The notes beneath the pieces were generated by a model. That model ran no database searches. It worked only from the letters and a program-made list of their open reading frames with translations, and had not been told where the DNA came from. Below are positions 46,278 through 55,587 of a DNA stretch of 64,000 nucleotides, in pieces. The DNA is from Dietzia lutea. Its GTDB lineage: Bacteria; Actinomycetota; Actinomycetes; Mycobacteriales; Mycobacteriaceae. Each line of letters begins with the position of its first letter. Position 1 is the first letter of the stretch. The stretch covers positions 682,001 through 746,000 of the forward strand of contig NZ_CP015449.1 of the NCBI RefSeq assembly GCF_003096075.1, given 5' to 3'. Both the position numbers and the translations under genes were made by a program.

Positions 46278-46937
46278 GTGCACGAACCCCAGGGCCCCCT
46301 TCCGCGTGAAGTCTATGTGCGTCGCCGCGTCGCCGCGGTGGTCGTCGCGGTCGTCGCCGTTCTGGTCGTGGTGCTCGCGCTCTTCCTCGCCTCGCGGGAC
46401 ACCGGGACGGACACCCAGGAGACCGCCACCGGCGGCGACGCGGGTTCCACGGAGCCGGTGGCCACCTCGGTGACGTCGACCACCGAGACCTCGGCGCGCG
46501 ACGACGACGGAGGCGCCTCGCGGGGCCGGTGCGCGGACGAGGACCTGCGCCTGGACGTCTGGCCCGCCGAGCCGAACGTGGCGGTGGGGCAGGACGTGCG
46601 GTTCTTCGTGAACATCGTCAACGTCTCGGACACCACCTGTGACCGTGACCTGGCGGAGGCGCCGCTGTCGTTCGAGGTGTACCGCCTGGACGACAACTCC
46701 AAGGTGTGGTCGAGCATCGACTGCACGACCCCGCGCGACGAGGACGAGGTCGAGTTGCGTCCCGACGAGCCCGAGCCGCGTCAGATCGACTGGACCGGAC
46801 GGCGCTCGGCGGAGGGCGCCTGTTCCGAGGCGGACCGCACTCCCGTGGAGGTCGGTGCGTACCAGGTGTACGCGCTGGTCGGGAACGTCTTCAGTCCGGC
46901 GGCCACGTTCAACGTCGTCGAGGCCCCCGAGTCCTGA
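46278..46937 (+). CDS. membrane-anchored protein of the Rv3587c type
   Basis: The 219-residue protein has a short N-terminus (HEPQGPLPREVYVRRR), one transmembrane helix (about 17-40), a Thr/Gly/Asp-rich linker and an extracytoplasmic domain with cysteines at the start and in TTCDRDL, SIDCTTPRDE and EGACSEADR, probably forming disulfides. The domain ends with VGAYQVYALVGNVFSPAATF. It corresponds in place and shape to Rv3587c, a conserved membrane protein of unknown function near can and disA. GTG 46278 appears leaderless. It is convergent with disA. Confidence 0.82.
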   Translation: MHEPQGPLPREVYVRRRVAAVVVAVVAVLVVVLALFLASRDTGTDTQETATGGDAGSTEPVATSVTSTTETSARDDDGGASRGRCADEDLRLDVWPAEPNVAVGQDVRFFVNIVNVSDTTCDRDLAEAPLSFEVYRLDDNSKVWSSIDCTTPRDEDEVELRPDEPEPRQIDWTGRRSAEGACSEADRTPVEVGAYQVYALVGNVFSPAATFNVVEAPES

Positions 46938-47016
46938 GCCGAACCCCGCGCGGGCAGCTCCCAGACACCGCGCGGGCCCGGGCACCGGCGTGGGGCACCG
47001 GCGTCGCCCGTGTCGA

Positions 47017-48075
47017 TCAGACGACGCCCAGGCCCGTGAGGCGCTGGCGGACGTGCCGCGCCCACAGTGCGCCGACGCCCTCGACGTCCGCGAAGTCCGA
47101 CTGCTCGGCCGAAAGCAGCGCGGGGACCGAGCCGAAGCGCTCGACCAGGGCCATGATCTGTACCGGCCGGAGGCGCGGGATGTGCGCGAGCATGCGGTAC
47201 CCGCGGGCCGTGACGTGCTCGTCAAGGTCCTCGGGCTCGGCCGGCAACCCCAGGCATCGGGCCACGGGAGCGGGCAGGAGGAGGTCGGCGTCGGAGAGCG
47301 CGGCCAGCCGCTCCAGCCCGGCCTCGATCTGCTCGGCGGTCGGGACCGGGCGCACGTGACCGTCGACGGGCTCCACCCGCAGGTGGTCGGCCACGAGGCC
47401 CCGCAGTTCGTCCGGGGTGTCGGACAGTAGCTCCTCCAGCTGGAGAGTGGTCTGCCGACCGTACTCGCCCATCTCCACGGTGAGCTCGGCGAGCTCGGCG
47501 CCCAGGCGCTCGAGACGGAGCAGTCGCTGGGCCATGGCCACCACGTCGCGGACCGAGGCGTAGTCGCCCATCTCCGCCCGGTCGAGTCGGGCGCGGGCGC
47601 GAGCCGCGTGGGCGCCGTGGCGCTCCATGGTCGCGACCGTCTGATCGGCGCGCGCGAGCAGCACGACCGGGTCCGAGAGCACGCGGGCCAGCCCGTCGGC
47701 GTAGACGGTGACCGTGGTCATCGACGCCGAGACGGCGACGGTGGGCACACCGGTGTGCGCGGCCGTCCGCTCCGCGGCGCGGTGCCGGGTGCCCGTCTCG
47801 ACGGCGGGCAGCGAGGGGTCCGGTACGAGATGGACGTTGGCGCGGGTGATGCGGGAACCGTCGGTGGAGAGTACGACCGCGCCGTCCATCTTGCTCAGTT
47901 CCCGCAGGCGGGCCGGGGTGAACTCGACGTCGAGGTCCACGCCCCCGTCGCAGACGGCCTGGACGACCGGGTCGTCGCCGAGCACCACGAGGCCGCCGGT
48001 GCCGCTGCGGCGGATCCGGTCGAGTGCGTCACGCAGCGCGGTGCCCGGGGCGAGACGGCGCAGCACGGCGCGCAT
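47017..48075 (-). CDS. disA: DNA integrity scanning protein, diadenylate cyclase
   Basis: The 352-residue protein makes cyclic di-AMP and scans DNA. The DAC domain (about 1-145) contains KMDGAVVLSTDGSRI and GTRHRAAERTA, that is the DGA and RHR motifs needed for ATP condensation. Helices follow (about 150-290) and then a C-terminal helix-hairpin-helix DNA-binding domain (IPRLRPVQIMALVERFGSVP). It parallels Rv3586. In mycobacteria radA lies between disA and lpqE; here only a 52-bp gap separates disA from the lpqE-like gene. ATG 48075 is the only plausible start. Confidence 0.94.
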   Translation of the reverse strand: MRAVLRRLAPGTALRDALDRIRRSGTGGLVVLGDDPVVQAVCDGGVDLDVEFTPARLRELSKMDGAVVLSTDGSRITRANVHLVPDPSLPAVETGTRHRAAERTAAHTGVPTVAVSASMTTVTVYADGLARVLSDPVVLLARADQTVATMERHGAHAARARARLDRAEMGDYASVRDVVAMAQRLLRLERLGAELAELTVEMGEYGRQTTLQLEELLSDTPDELRGLVADHLRVEPVDGHVRPVPTAEQIEAGLERLAALSDADLLLPAPVARCLGLPAEPEDLDEHVTARGYRMLAHIPRLRPVQIMALVERFGSVPALLSAEQSDFADVEGVGALWARHVRQRLTGLGVV

Positions 48076-48127
48076 CTCGGGGTCGACCGGCGAACCGTCG
48101 GCCGAGCGGGCGGAGAGGGCGGACGTG

Positions 48128-48697
48128 TCAGTGCCCCTCGGACTCGCCGACGAACTCCGTCGGGCGCACGTACTCGCCGGCCTCGACGAGCTCGCCGACG
48201 ACGGCGGCCTCGGTCTCGATCCGGTCGCCGTTGGAGAAGGAGACGGTGGCGGGCACCGAGGTGCCGATGCTCAGGTCGTCCGCCGACGGCAGGGTCGCGG
48301 TGGTCTGCTCGACGCACACGCCCTCGACCGGCGAGGGCTCGGCGTTCTCGCGGGCGTCGACGACGATCGAGCAGCCGCGCTCGAGCGGCTGCGTCTCACC
48401 GAGCTGGACGGGGGTCCCGTCGATCTCGACGCTGTCCAGGGAGACCGACTCCCCGAGGCCGTAGCCGCTGAACGACGCGACGAAGCCGACGCGGGCCTCA
48501 CCGCCGTTCTCGGGGACGACCACCTGCAGGTCGTTGACCGCCAGATCGCCCGCCTCGCCCCGCCCACCGTCGACCGCGGCGACCTGGTTGGCCGTCTGCG
48601 AGACCTGGCCGGCGCTGCAGGCCGACGCCCCGAGGGCGGCGCCCACGGCCAGGACTACGAGCGCGGTGCGGCGCAGGCCGATGTTCGGTGAAGTCAC
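48128..48697 (-). CDS. LpqE-like lipoprotein
   Basis: The 189-residue protein has a signal peptide (LRRTALVVLAVGAALGASAC) with a lipobox Ala-Ser-Ala-Cys, so it should be lipidated at Cys27. The mature part begins SAGQVSQTANQVAAVDGG and carries a beta-rich domain with DLAVNDLQVVVPENGGEARV. It matches Rv3584 (lpqE) by position, next to carD. Function is unknown; family members are sometimes described as copper-chaperone-like PCu(A)C proteins, though the His/Met metal motif is not obvious here. The start is GTG 48697. Confidence 0.82.
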   Translation of the reverse strand: MTSPNIGLRRTALVVLAVGAALGASACSAGQVSQTANQVAAVDGGRGEAGDLAVNDLQVVVPENGGEARVGFVASFSGYGLGESVSLDSVEIDGTPVQLGETQPLERGCSIVVDARENAEPSPVEGVCVEQTTATLPSADDLSIGTSVPATVSFSNGDRIETEAAVVGELVEAGEYVRPTEFVGESEGH

Positions 48698-48860
48698 GTC
48701 AGGCTCCTCGGGGATGGTCGTCTCTCAGGCCGGTCTCATCGTAGTCCACGGCCGGTCCTGACCCGCGCCAGAGTCGCCCCCTCACACCCCGGGGATTGCG
48801 CCGCCCGGCCGCACACGTTGCTGACCTGCATAAACGGAAAACGCCTGGACTGTGCCGTGC

Positions 48861-48866
48861 TAAGAT
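48861..48866 (+). promoter_or_regulatory. -10 element of carD
   Basis: TGCTAAGAT ends in TAAGAT (48861-48866), an extended -10, 28 bp before the carD ATG. A -35 is not clear. The ribosome site GAAAGGGGAAA follows. Confidence 0.5.
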
Positions 48867-48893
48867 GGAGCGGTCGAAAGGGGAAAGCCACTC

Positions 48894-49388
48894 ATGGAGT
48901 TCAAGGTCGGCGACACCGTCGTCTACCCGCATCACGGCGCCGCCACCATCCAGGCGATCGAGATGCGGACGGTCAAGGGCACCGAGAAGGAATACCTCGT
49001 CCTCAAGGTCTCACAGGGCGACCTCACGGTGAAGGTACCGGCCGAGAACGCCGAGTACGTGGGCGTGCGCGACGTCGTGGACCAGGCGGGCCTCGACAAG
49101 GTCTTCGAGGTCCTGCGCACCGAGCACGCGGAGGAGCCCACCAACTGGTCCCGCCGCTACAAGGCCAACGGCGAGAAGCTCGCCTCCGGCGACGTCAACA
49201 AGGTGGCCGAGGTCGTCCGCGACCTCTGGCGCCGCGACCTCGACCGCGGCCTGTCCGCCGGCGAGAAGCGGATGCTCGCCAAGGCACGCCAGGTGCTCGT
49301 CGGCGAGCTGGCGCTCGCCGAGCGCTCCGACGAGGAGCGTGCGGACGCCCTCCTCGACGAGGTGCTGGGCTCCGCCGCACCGGCGTGA
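48894..49388 (+). CDS. carD: RNA polymerase-binding transcription factor CarD
   Basis: The 164-residue protein stabilises open promoter complexes of RNA polymerase and is essential in mycobacteria. The N-terminal Tudor-like RNA-polymerase-interaction domain is [20 protein letters not shown]. The DNA-binding C-terminal domain has the intercalating-type Trp in [14 protein letters not shown] and the helix [20 protein letters not shown]. The order carD-ispD-ispF-cysS-rlmB is that of Rv3583c-Rv3579c. ATG 48894 has AAAGGGGAAA as a ribosome site. Confidence 0.96.
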   Translation: MEFKVGDTVVYPHHGAATIQAIEMRTVKGTEKEYLVLKVSQGDLTVKVPAENAEYVGVRDVVDQAGLDKVFEVLRTEHAEEPTNWSRRYKANGEKLASGDVNKVAEVVRDLWRRDLDRGLSAGEKRMLAKARQVLVGELALAERSDEERADALLDEVLGSAAPA

Positions 49389-49410
49389 CACCCGCCGCCC
49401 ACCAGACGGC

Positions 49411-50244
49411 ATGACGCGTCAGCGCACGCCCGAGGACGCACCCGGGCCCGGTACCGACGGCCACCCCGCCCCCACGGGCAGGGTGGCCGCCGTCGTCCCC
49501 GCGGCCGGGTCCGGCGTCCGGCTGGGAGCGGGACTGCCCAAGGCGTTCGTCGAGCTACACGGCCGCACCATGCTCGAGCGGGCCGCCGCCGGCCTGCTGG
49601 CCTCCGGTGCCGTCGACGACGTCGTCGCCGTGGTGCCCGAGGACCGCGTCGCACAGGCGGAGTCGGAGCTGGCCCACCTCCGGGACGATGACCACCTCGT
49701 CGTCGTCACCACCGGGGGCGCGGAGCGCACCGACTCGGTGCGCAACGGACTCGCGGCGCTGACCGCCCACCGACACCACCCCCGCGCGGCGGTCTACGAC
49801 GTCCTGCTCGTGCACGACGCGGCGCGCTGCCTCACACCCCCCGACGCGATCCGACGGGTCGTGGCGGCCGTCCGTACCGGCGCGGTCGCGGTGGTTCCCG
49901 TTCTCCCGGTCGTCGACACCGTCAAACAGGTCGACGCCGACGGCTACGTCGTGGGCACCCCCGACCGCGCCGCCCTCCGCGCCGTCCAGACGCCCCAGGG
50001 CTTCGCGCCCGACGTCCTGCTCGCCGCGTACGACGCCGCCGGGGACGTGGCCACCGACGACGCCGGACTCGTCGAGCGGACCGGCGGCCGCGTCGCCACG
50101 GTCCCCGGCGACCCGCTCGCGTTCAAGATCACCACCGCCGACGACCACTCCCGCGCCCTCGCCGAGCTCGACCCCGGGTCGCCCGACACAGGCGCGCTCG
50201 ACCCCGGCGCGCTCGTCCCCGCCGGCCCCCAGGAGGAGAAGTGA
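49411..50244 (+). CDS. ispD: 2-C-methyl-D-erythritol 4-phosphate cytidylyltransferase
   Basis: The 277-residue enzyme of the non-mevalonate isoprenoid pathway transfers CMP to methylerythritol phosphate. The CTP-binding [47 protein letters not shown] and [12 protein letters not shown] all match IspD. A 25-residue N-terminal extension and a 20-residue Pro/Gly-rich C-terminus are variable. ATG 49411 lies 22 bp after carD. The end overlaps ispF by 4 bp. Confidence 0.94.
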   Translation: MTRQRTPEDAPGPGTDGHPAPTGRVAAVVPAAGSGVRLGAGLPKAFVELHGRTMLERAAAGLLASGAVDDVVAVVPEDRVAQAESELAHLRDDDHLVVVTTGGAERTDSVRNGLAALTAHRHHPRAAVYDVLLVHDAARCLTPPDAIRRVVAAVRTGAVAVVPVLPVVDTVKQVDADGYVVGTPDRAALRAVQTPQGFAPDVLLAAYDAAGDVATDDAGLVERTGGRVATVPGDPLAFKITTADDHSRALAELDPGSPDTGALDPGALVPAGPQEEK

Positions 50245-50723
50245 CCGGACCCGTCATCCCCCGAGTCGGGATCGGTACCGACGCCCACCGCGTCGAACCG
50301 GGCAAGCCCTGCATGATGGCGTGCCTGCACTTCCCCGACGACCACGGCTGCGAGGGCCACTCCGACGGCGACGTCGTGGCCCACTCCGTGGTCGACGCCC
50401 TGCTGTCCGCCGCCGGACTCGGCGACCTCGGCACGCTCGTCGGGACCGGCCGGCCCGAATACGATGACGTCTCCGGCGAACGACTGCTGCGCGAGGCGTG
50501 CGACGAGCTGGCGCGGTACGGATGGACGATCGGCAACGCCGCTGTGCAGATGGTGGGCAACCGGCCCAAGATGGGCCCCCGGCGCGTGGAGGCCGAACAG
50601 CGGCTCGGCGAGATCATCGGTGCGCCCGTCTCCATCTCGGCCACCACCACCGACGGCATGGGCTTCACCGGACGCGGCGAGGGGGTCTCCGCCGTCGCCA
50701 CCGCCCTGGTGTACCGGGCCTGA
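50241..50723 (+). CDS. ispF: 2-C-methyl-D-erythritol 2,4-cyclodiphosphate synthase
   Basis: The 160-residue enzyme forms the cyclic diphosphate of the methylerythritol phosphate pathway. The metal-binding Asp/His of [14 protein letters not shown], the [19 protein letters not shown] core and [15 protein letters not shown] are intact. The start is GTG 50241 in a GTGA overlap with the ispD stop, so both enzymes are made from one transcript. Length is standard. Confidence 0.95.
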   Translation: MTGPVIPRVGIGTDAHRVEPGKPCMMACLHFPDDHGCEGHSDGDVVAHSVVDALLSAAGLGDLGTLVGTGRPEYDDVSGERLLREACDELARYGWTIGNAAVQMVGNRPKMGPRRVEAEQRLGEIIGAPVSISATTTDGMGFTGRGEGVSAVATALVYRA

Positions 50724-50849
50724 CGCCCCCACACCCCACTCGGGACGCCGCCCACCCCCGCGCGCCAACGCCCGGGCCCCGCGCGACACCGCCCACACCC
50801 CGCGCGACGAGGCGGGCTCCGGGCCCCGCCACCGGTAGACTCGGGCCCC

Positions 50850-52298
50850 GTGACGCTCCATCTCTACGACACCGCCACCCGCTCCCTCCGGGAGTTCACC
50901 CCCGTCCGGGAAGGGCACGCGTCGGTCTACCTCTGTGGAGCCACCCCCCAGGCCGTCCCCCACATCGGTCACGTCCGCTCCGGCGTCGCGTTCGACGTCC
51001 TGCGCCGCTGGCTGGTCGCCACCGGCTACGACGTCGCGTTCGTGCGCAACGTCACGGACATCGACGACAAGATCCTCACCAAGGCCGCCGAGAACGGCCG
51101 CCCCTGGTGGGAGTGGGCCGCCACCCATGAGCGCGAGTTCACCCGCGCCTACGACGCGCTCGGCGTGCTGCCGCCGTCCACGGAACCCCGCGCCACCGGG
51201 CACATGACCCAGATGATCGAGTACATGGAACGCCTCATCGAGCGCGGCTACGCCTACCCCGCCGAGGGCAGCGTCTACTTCGACGTCGCGGCGTGGTCGG
51301 CCGCACCCGAGGGCGACTACGGGCACCTGTCCGGTCACCGGCTCGACGAGGTCGACCAGGGTGAGGCCGCCGACCTGCGCGGGAAGCGCGACCCCCGTGA
51401 CTTCGCGCTGTGGAAGGCCGCCAAGCCCGGCGAGCCCAGCTGGCCCACCCCCTGGGGCGACGGCCGGCCCGGTTGGCACCTCGAGTGCTCGGCGATGGCC
51501 ACCTGGTACCTGGGCGGGACCTTCGACATCCACGGCGGCGGGCTCGACCTGCAGTTCCCGCACCACGAGAACGAGGCCGCCCAGTCCCACGCCGCCGGCG
51601 ACGGGTTCGCCCGCTACTGGCTGCACAACGGCTGGGTGACCATGGCCGGCGAGAAGATGAGCAAGTCGCTCGGCAACGTGCTCAGCGTGCCGAACATCCT
51701 CACCGCCGTGCGGCCGGTCGAACTGCGCTACTACCTCGGAAGTGCGCATTACCGGTCGATGCTGGAATACTCTCCCGAAGCACTGCAGGAGGCGGCCGCC
51801 GCGTACCGGCGGATCGAGGCGTTCGTGCAGCGGGTGGACGAGGCCGTCAGGTCGGGCACGGCGCCGGACGCGGCACCCGGCGCGGAGGTGACCGTCGGTG
51901 ACTGGACGGAGGCGTTCGCCGCCGCGATGGACGACGATCTGGGGGTGCCCGCCGCGTTGGCGGAGATCCACGGCCGGGTCCGGGCCGGCAACACCGCGTT
52001 GTCGGCGGGCGACACGGAGGCGGCGCTCACCGCGGCCTCGTCCGTCCGGGCGATGACCGCGGTACTCGGGGTCGACCCGCTCGACCCGCAGTGGACCTCC
52101 GCCGCGGGCGGCGACGACGCCGCCCTCACCGCACTCGATCTCCTCGTCCGCGCGGAGCTCGAGGCCCGCGCTCAGGCACGGGCCGACAAGGACTTCGCCA
52201 CCGCCGACGCCATCCGTGACCGACTGGTCGCGGCGGGTATCGAGGTGGCCGACACCGCGGACGGCCAGAAGTGGTCGCTCGCCCACCGGAAGGACTGA
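50850..52298 (+). CDS. cysS: cysteinyl-tRNA synthetase
   Basis: The 482-residue class I synthetase charges tRNA-Cys. [20 protein letters not shown] holds the first zinc Cys and the PHIGH nucleotide motif, and the KMSKS motif is in [14 protein letters not shown]. Zinc and Cys recognition residues occur around WHLECSAM and HHENEAAQS. It is the canonical protein, distinct from the mycothiol ligase MshC, which lacks the C-terminal anticodon part; here that part is present. GTG 50850 follows the gap of 126 bp after ispF. Confidence 0.93.
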   Translation: MTLHLYDTATRSLREFTPVREGHASVYLCGATPQAVPHIGHVRSGVAFDVLRRWLVATGYDVAFVRNVTDIDDKILTKAAENGRPWWEWAATHEREFTRAYDALGVLPPSTEPRATGHMTQMIEYMERLIERGYAYPAEGSVYFDVAAWSAAPEGDYGHLSGHRLDEVDQGEAADLRGKRDPRDFALWKAAKPGEPSWPTPWGDGRPGWHLECSAMATWYLGGTFDIHGGGLDLQFPHHENEAAQSHAAGDGFARYWLHNGWVTMAGEKMSKSLGNVLSVPNILTAVRPVELRYYLGSAHYRSMLEYSPEALQEAAAAYRRIEAFVQRVDEAVRSGTAPDAAPGAEVTVGDWTEAFAAAMDDDLGVPAALAEIHGRVRAGNTALSAGDTEAALTAASSVRAMTAVLGVDPLDPQWTSAAGGDDAALTALDLLVRAELEARAQARADKDFATADAIRDRLVAAGIEVADTADGQKWSLAHRKD

Positions 52299-52299
52299 C

Positions 52300-53268
52300 A
52301 TGGCAGGGAACTCGAGTCGGCGCGGAGCCATCCGCAAGTCCGGCACCAAGAAGGGCCAGGTCGTCGGGTCGGGCGGCCAGCGACGCCGGGGACTGGAGGC
52401 GCGCGGCGCCACGCCCAAGGCCGAGGATCGGACCTACCACCCGGCCCACCGCCGGGCCAAGGCCGCCAGTCGCAAGGCAGAGGGCGCGCAGCAGCGTCGA
52501 CGCCAGGCGCAGAAGCAGGCCGACGGTCCCGAGTACGTGGTGGGTCGCAACCCGGTGCTGGAATGCCTCCGCGCCGGCGTTCCCGCGACCGCGCTGTACG
52601 TCGCGGTCGGCTCTGACGCCGACGAGCGGTTGACCGAGGCCGTCCACCTCGCCGCCGGCAAGGGCATCTCCATCCTCGAGGTGCCGCGCACCGACCTCGA
52701 CCGCATGGTGTCGAACGGTATGCACCAGGGGGTCGGGCTCCAGGTGCCGCCGTACCAGTACGCCGACCCCGCCGAACTGCTCGACATGGCGATGGGCTCC
52801 TCCGAGCCCGCGCTGCTGGTCGCCCTGGACAACATCACGGACACGCGCAACCTCGGAGCGGTCATCCGATCGGTCGCCGCGTTCGGCGGGCACGGGGTGC
52901 TCATCCCCGAGCGTCGCAGCGCCTCCATCACGGCCGTCGCGTGGCGGGCCTCCGCCGGTGCCGCCGCCCGACTTCCCGTCGCGCGGGCCACCAATCTCAA
53001 CCGGACGCTGCTCGACTGGGCCAAGGCCGGGGTGCAGCTCGTCGGCCTCGACGCCGGCGGTGACGTCTCGCTGGACGACTACGACGGCACCGGGCCCACC
53101 GTCATCGTGGTGGGCTCAGAGGGCAAGGGCCTCTCCCGCCTGGTCCGCGAGAACTGTGACTCCATCCTGTCGATCCCGATCGCCTCGGAGGTCGAGAGCC
53201 TCAACGCCTCCGTCGCCGCGGGCGTGGTGCTCTCGGAGTTCGCGCGGCAGCGGCGCGTCAAGGGCTGA
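52300..53268 (+). CDS. rlmB: 23S rRNA 2'-O-methyltransferase (SpoU/RlmB family)
   Basis: The 322-residue protein methylates the 2'-hydroxyl of G2251 of 23S rRNA in relatives. A basic N-terminal tail (first ~75 residues, rich in Arg, Lys, Gln) precedes an L30e-like domain ([20 protein letters not shown]) and the knotted SPOUT domain with [32 protein letters not shown] and [20 protein letters not shown], the three motifs of the family. ATG 52300 directly follows the cysS stop. The tail probably binds RNA. Confidence 0.94.
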   Translation: MAGNSSRRGAIRKSGTKKGQVVGSGGQRRRGLEARGATPKAEDRTYHPAHRRAKAASRKAEGAQQRRRQAQKQADGPEYVVGRNPVLECLRAGVPATALYVAVGSDADERLTEAVHLAAGKGISILEVPRTDLDRMVSNGMHQGVGLQVPPYQYADPAELLDMAMGSSEPALLVALDNITDTRNLGAVIRSVAAFGGHGVLIPERRSASITAVAWRASAGAAARLPVARATNLNRTLLDWAKAGVQLVGLDAGGDVSLDDYDGTGPTVIVVGSEGKGLSRLVRENCDSILSIPIASEVESLNASVAAGVVLSEFARQRRVKG

Positions 53269-53288
53269 CCGGCTCGCCGGGCCCGCGC

Positions 53289-53344
53289 TCGCCGGGCCGC
53301 GGTCGCCGGGCCGCGGTCGCCGGGCCGCGGTCGCCGGGCCGCGG
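53289..53344 (+). repeat. 14-bp tandem repeat, four copies, after rlmB
   Basis: TCGCCGGGCCGCGG occurs four times head-to-tail (53289, 53303, 53317, 53331), with a partial copy on either side. It lies 20 bp after the rlmB stop. Each unit contains CCGCGG, which is itself palindromic. Confidence 0.9.
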
Positions 53345-53488
53345 TCGCCGGGGACCCGCGACGGCGCCCGCGCCCTCGTTCCGCGCCCGCGGCTGCGATC
53401 CCGCGTGTGCGGCTGACCGCCTGCGCTGGCGGCTGCGCGTTCGTTCCGTGCCCGCGGCTGCGCTCCCGCGCCTGTCCATGTCACCCCG

Positions 53489-53549
53489 CCCGTCGGCATG
53501 GCGTCTCGCGTCCGCGGATGTCACGCGGCCCGTCGGCATGGCGTCTCGC
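53489..53549 (-). repeat. two inverted copies of the 15-bp repeat core
   Basis: CCCGTCGGCATGGCGTCTCG stands at 53489-53508 and again at 53529-53548, 40 bp apart. The core GGCATGGCGTCTCGC (53495-53509, 53535-53549) is the reverse complement of the core in the array at 53566. Confidence 0.85.
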
Positions 53550-53565
53550 TCGAGCATCGGAGCTG

Positions 53566-53738
53566 GCGAGACGCCATGCCGGGGAGCGGCTGTGGGCTCC
53601 GGCCGGGCAAATTCGGGAGCGAGACGCCATGCCGGGGAGCGGCTGTGGGCTCCGGCCGGGCAGAGGCGAGAGCGAGACGCCATTGCGAGGAGCGGCTGCC
53701 CACGGGGCCGGGCAGAGGCGAGAGCGAGACGCCATGCC
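53566..53738 (+). repeat. 53-bp tandem repeat array (three units plus a final core)
   Basis: The core GCGAGACGCCATGCC recurs at 53566, 53619, 53672 (variant with an inserted T) and 53724, a period of 53, 53 and 52 bp. The rest of each unit (AGCGGCTG, then CCGGCCGGGCA, then a short variable part ending GGGAGC or CGAGAGC) is also repeated. It fills the convergent gap between rlmB and the phosphotransferase pseudogene. There is no coding signal that I trust. Confidence 0.9.
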
Positions 53739-53775
53739 GACGCGCGGCTGCGAGGGCGCAGGCTCCGTTCTGCGA

Positions 53776-54714
53776 TCAGGCCCTCGGGCGGTGGGGTGAA
53801 CGGCAGCGGTCGAACGCCGCTCGCGCGTACTCCCACGTCTCCACCCCGTAGTACAGGTGGCCCGCGATCATGTAGAGCGCGGCCAGCCGCTGGTACGTCC
53901 ACGCCCGGTCGAGGAAGGTGTCGTCGACCCGGCCGACGTACCGGGCCAGGACGTCCTCGACGAAGCGTGGGCCGTATTCGTACAGTTCGGCGAAGTCCAC
54001 GGCCGGGTCGCCCAGGCACATGTCGGTGAAGTCGATGAGCCCCAGACGCCCGGGGGCGGGGTCGCGGTCCCAGTACAGGTGGCGTGAGTAGATGTCGTTG
54101 TGCAGGAACACCCGGGGCAGCAACGTGGACTGCAACGCGCCGACCTCGTCGCAGATCTCGTGGGCGGTGCGCATCTCGTCCGGGGTGAACACCGACGGCA
54201 GGTCGTGGGCCACGATGCCGCGCACGAAGTCCAGGTTCTCGGGTTGGTAGGAGTGCGAGACCCGGTCGAGTGGCGGCGCCGAGACGTCCTGGATGTGCAG
54301 CGCGGACAGGAGTGCACCCAGCTGGCCGGCGATGACCGTCTTCTCCGGATGGGGCAGGCTGTGCAGCAGTTCCGGCGTGAGGCGCTGACCGCGCACCAGC
54401 GGATAGCCGGCGAACCGCCCGTGGGCCGGGACGTGTGAGTAGCGGGGGAGTGCCGCCTCGACATGCCCGGCGAGGTGCTCCAGGACCGCGATCTCGGTGG
54501 GCAGCTATGTGAGCGCCTGCTCGTCGTGGGGGAAACGGAAGACCAGGTCGCGGTGTCCGAGGGCGCCGTCCCCGCGGCAGCCGTGGCAGATCACCACCAC
54601 GTGGTCCCAGCCCTCGTCGACCCGCTCGGCGTGGTCCCAGCTCAGTGTGGGGTAGTCGGCGCGGATGGCCGCGAGCTCGGCGGCGCAGGGATGAGCGCTG
54701 GGGTCGCTGTTCAC
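53776..54714 (-). pseudogene. aminoglycoside phosphotransferase-like kinase interrupted by one amber codon
   Basis: One frame runs from ATG 54714 to TGA 53776 (312 codons), broken only by TAG at 54505-54507 (codon 70). N-terminal VVICHGCRGDGALGHRDLVF and FRFPHDEQALT precede the stop; after it come LPTEIAVLEHLAGH, the catalytic loop FLHNDIYSRHLYWD and the metal-binding IDFTDMCLGDPAVD. Both halves are well preserved, so the mutation is recent, or the codon is read through. Downstream of the stop an internal start at 54396 would give a kinase without its glycine-rich nucleotide loop. Its substrate may be a sugar, choline or antibiotic. Confidence 0.75.
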
Positions 54715-54738
54715 GGCTCAGACGCTAGTACCGCGCGG

Positions 54739-55587
54739 TCAGCGCCGGACCGCCGCCACCGCACGACACGCCAGGTAGATGACGAACGAGACGGTGGTGA
54801 CGAACACCGAGACCGGCACGCCGGGGGCGAGCGAGAGCAGCATCCCGCCCACGGCGGCGATCTCGGCGAAGAGGATCGTCAGCCCGATGGCCCTCGCGGG
54901 GCTGGAGGTGACGGCGGCCGCCGCGGCGGCGGGGGTGATGAGCAGGGAAAGCACGAGCAGCGCGCCGACCACCTGCACGGCCTGCGCCGCCGCGAGCCCC
55001 ACGAGCACGGCGAAGATCATGTTGATCGCCCGCACGGGCACACCGCGAGCCGCGGCCACCTCGGGGTCGGCGGAGGAGAACACGAGCGGTCGGTACAGCG
55101 CGATCAGTGCGACGCAGATGATCGCGGCGACCACCGCCATCTGCACGAGGCCGTGCTCGGAGACGCCGACGATCTGCCCGGTGAGCAGGGAGAAACTGGT
55201 GCCGGACCGTCCGGGGTAGAGGTGGATGAACAGCACCGCGAGTCCGAGGCCGAACGCCAGCACGACGCCGATCGAGGAATCGCGTTGGGAGGCCCGGGCG
55301 CCCATGATCCCGAACATCAGCGCCGCGATCACCGACCCCACGACGGCCCCCAGGCCGAGGTTGAGTCCGAAGAGCAGCGCGGCGGCGGCGCCGGTGAGGG
55401 CGAGCTCGCTGGCGCCGTGGACGGAGAACGACATCTGCCGCATGATGATGAACGGTCCGATCGCGCCGGAGAGCAGGCCGAGCAACGCGATCGCGGCGAG
55501 GCCGAAGATCACGAAGTCCTGCTGCAGCAGGTAGGCGGTCGTCTCGGTGTCGGCGATGGACTCGCCGATCTCGAGCAGGCGGTCCAT
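54739..55587 (-). CDS. znuB: zinc ABC transporter permease
   Basis: The 282-residue polytopic protein (about eight helices) belongs to the ABC-3 family of zinc/manganese permeases. MRQMSFSVHGASELALTGAA is the family signature, followed by LLTGQIVGVSEHGL and the loop RPLVFSSADPEVAAARGVPV. It forms the membrane part of the importer with ZnuC and ZnuA. Its ATG at 55587 shares a base with the znuC stop. The upstream Zur-like box controls the three genes together (inference). Confidence 0.9.
   Translation of the reverse strand: MDRLLEIGESIADTETTAYLLQQDFVIFGLAAIALLGLLSGAIGPFIIMRQMSFSVHGASELALTGAAAALLFGLNLGLGAVVGSVIAALMFGIMGARASQRDSSIGVVLAFGLGLAVLFIHLYPGRSGTSFSLLTGQIVGVSEHGLVQMAVVAAIICVALIALYRPLVFSSADPEVAAARGVPVRAINMIFAVLVGLAAAQAVQVVGALLVLSLLITPAAAAAAVTSSPARAIGLTILFAEIAAVGGMLLSLAPGVPVSVFVTTVSFVIYLACRAVAAVRR

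Noticed and set aside
50850-52298. MshC (mycothiol ligase) instead of CysS
   Set aside because: The C-terminal anticodon-binding part is present and the gene context is that of cysS.
53489-53738. CRISPR array
   Set aside because: The intervals between 15-bp cores are themselves repeats and some cores are inverted. No cas genes are near.
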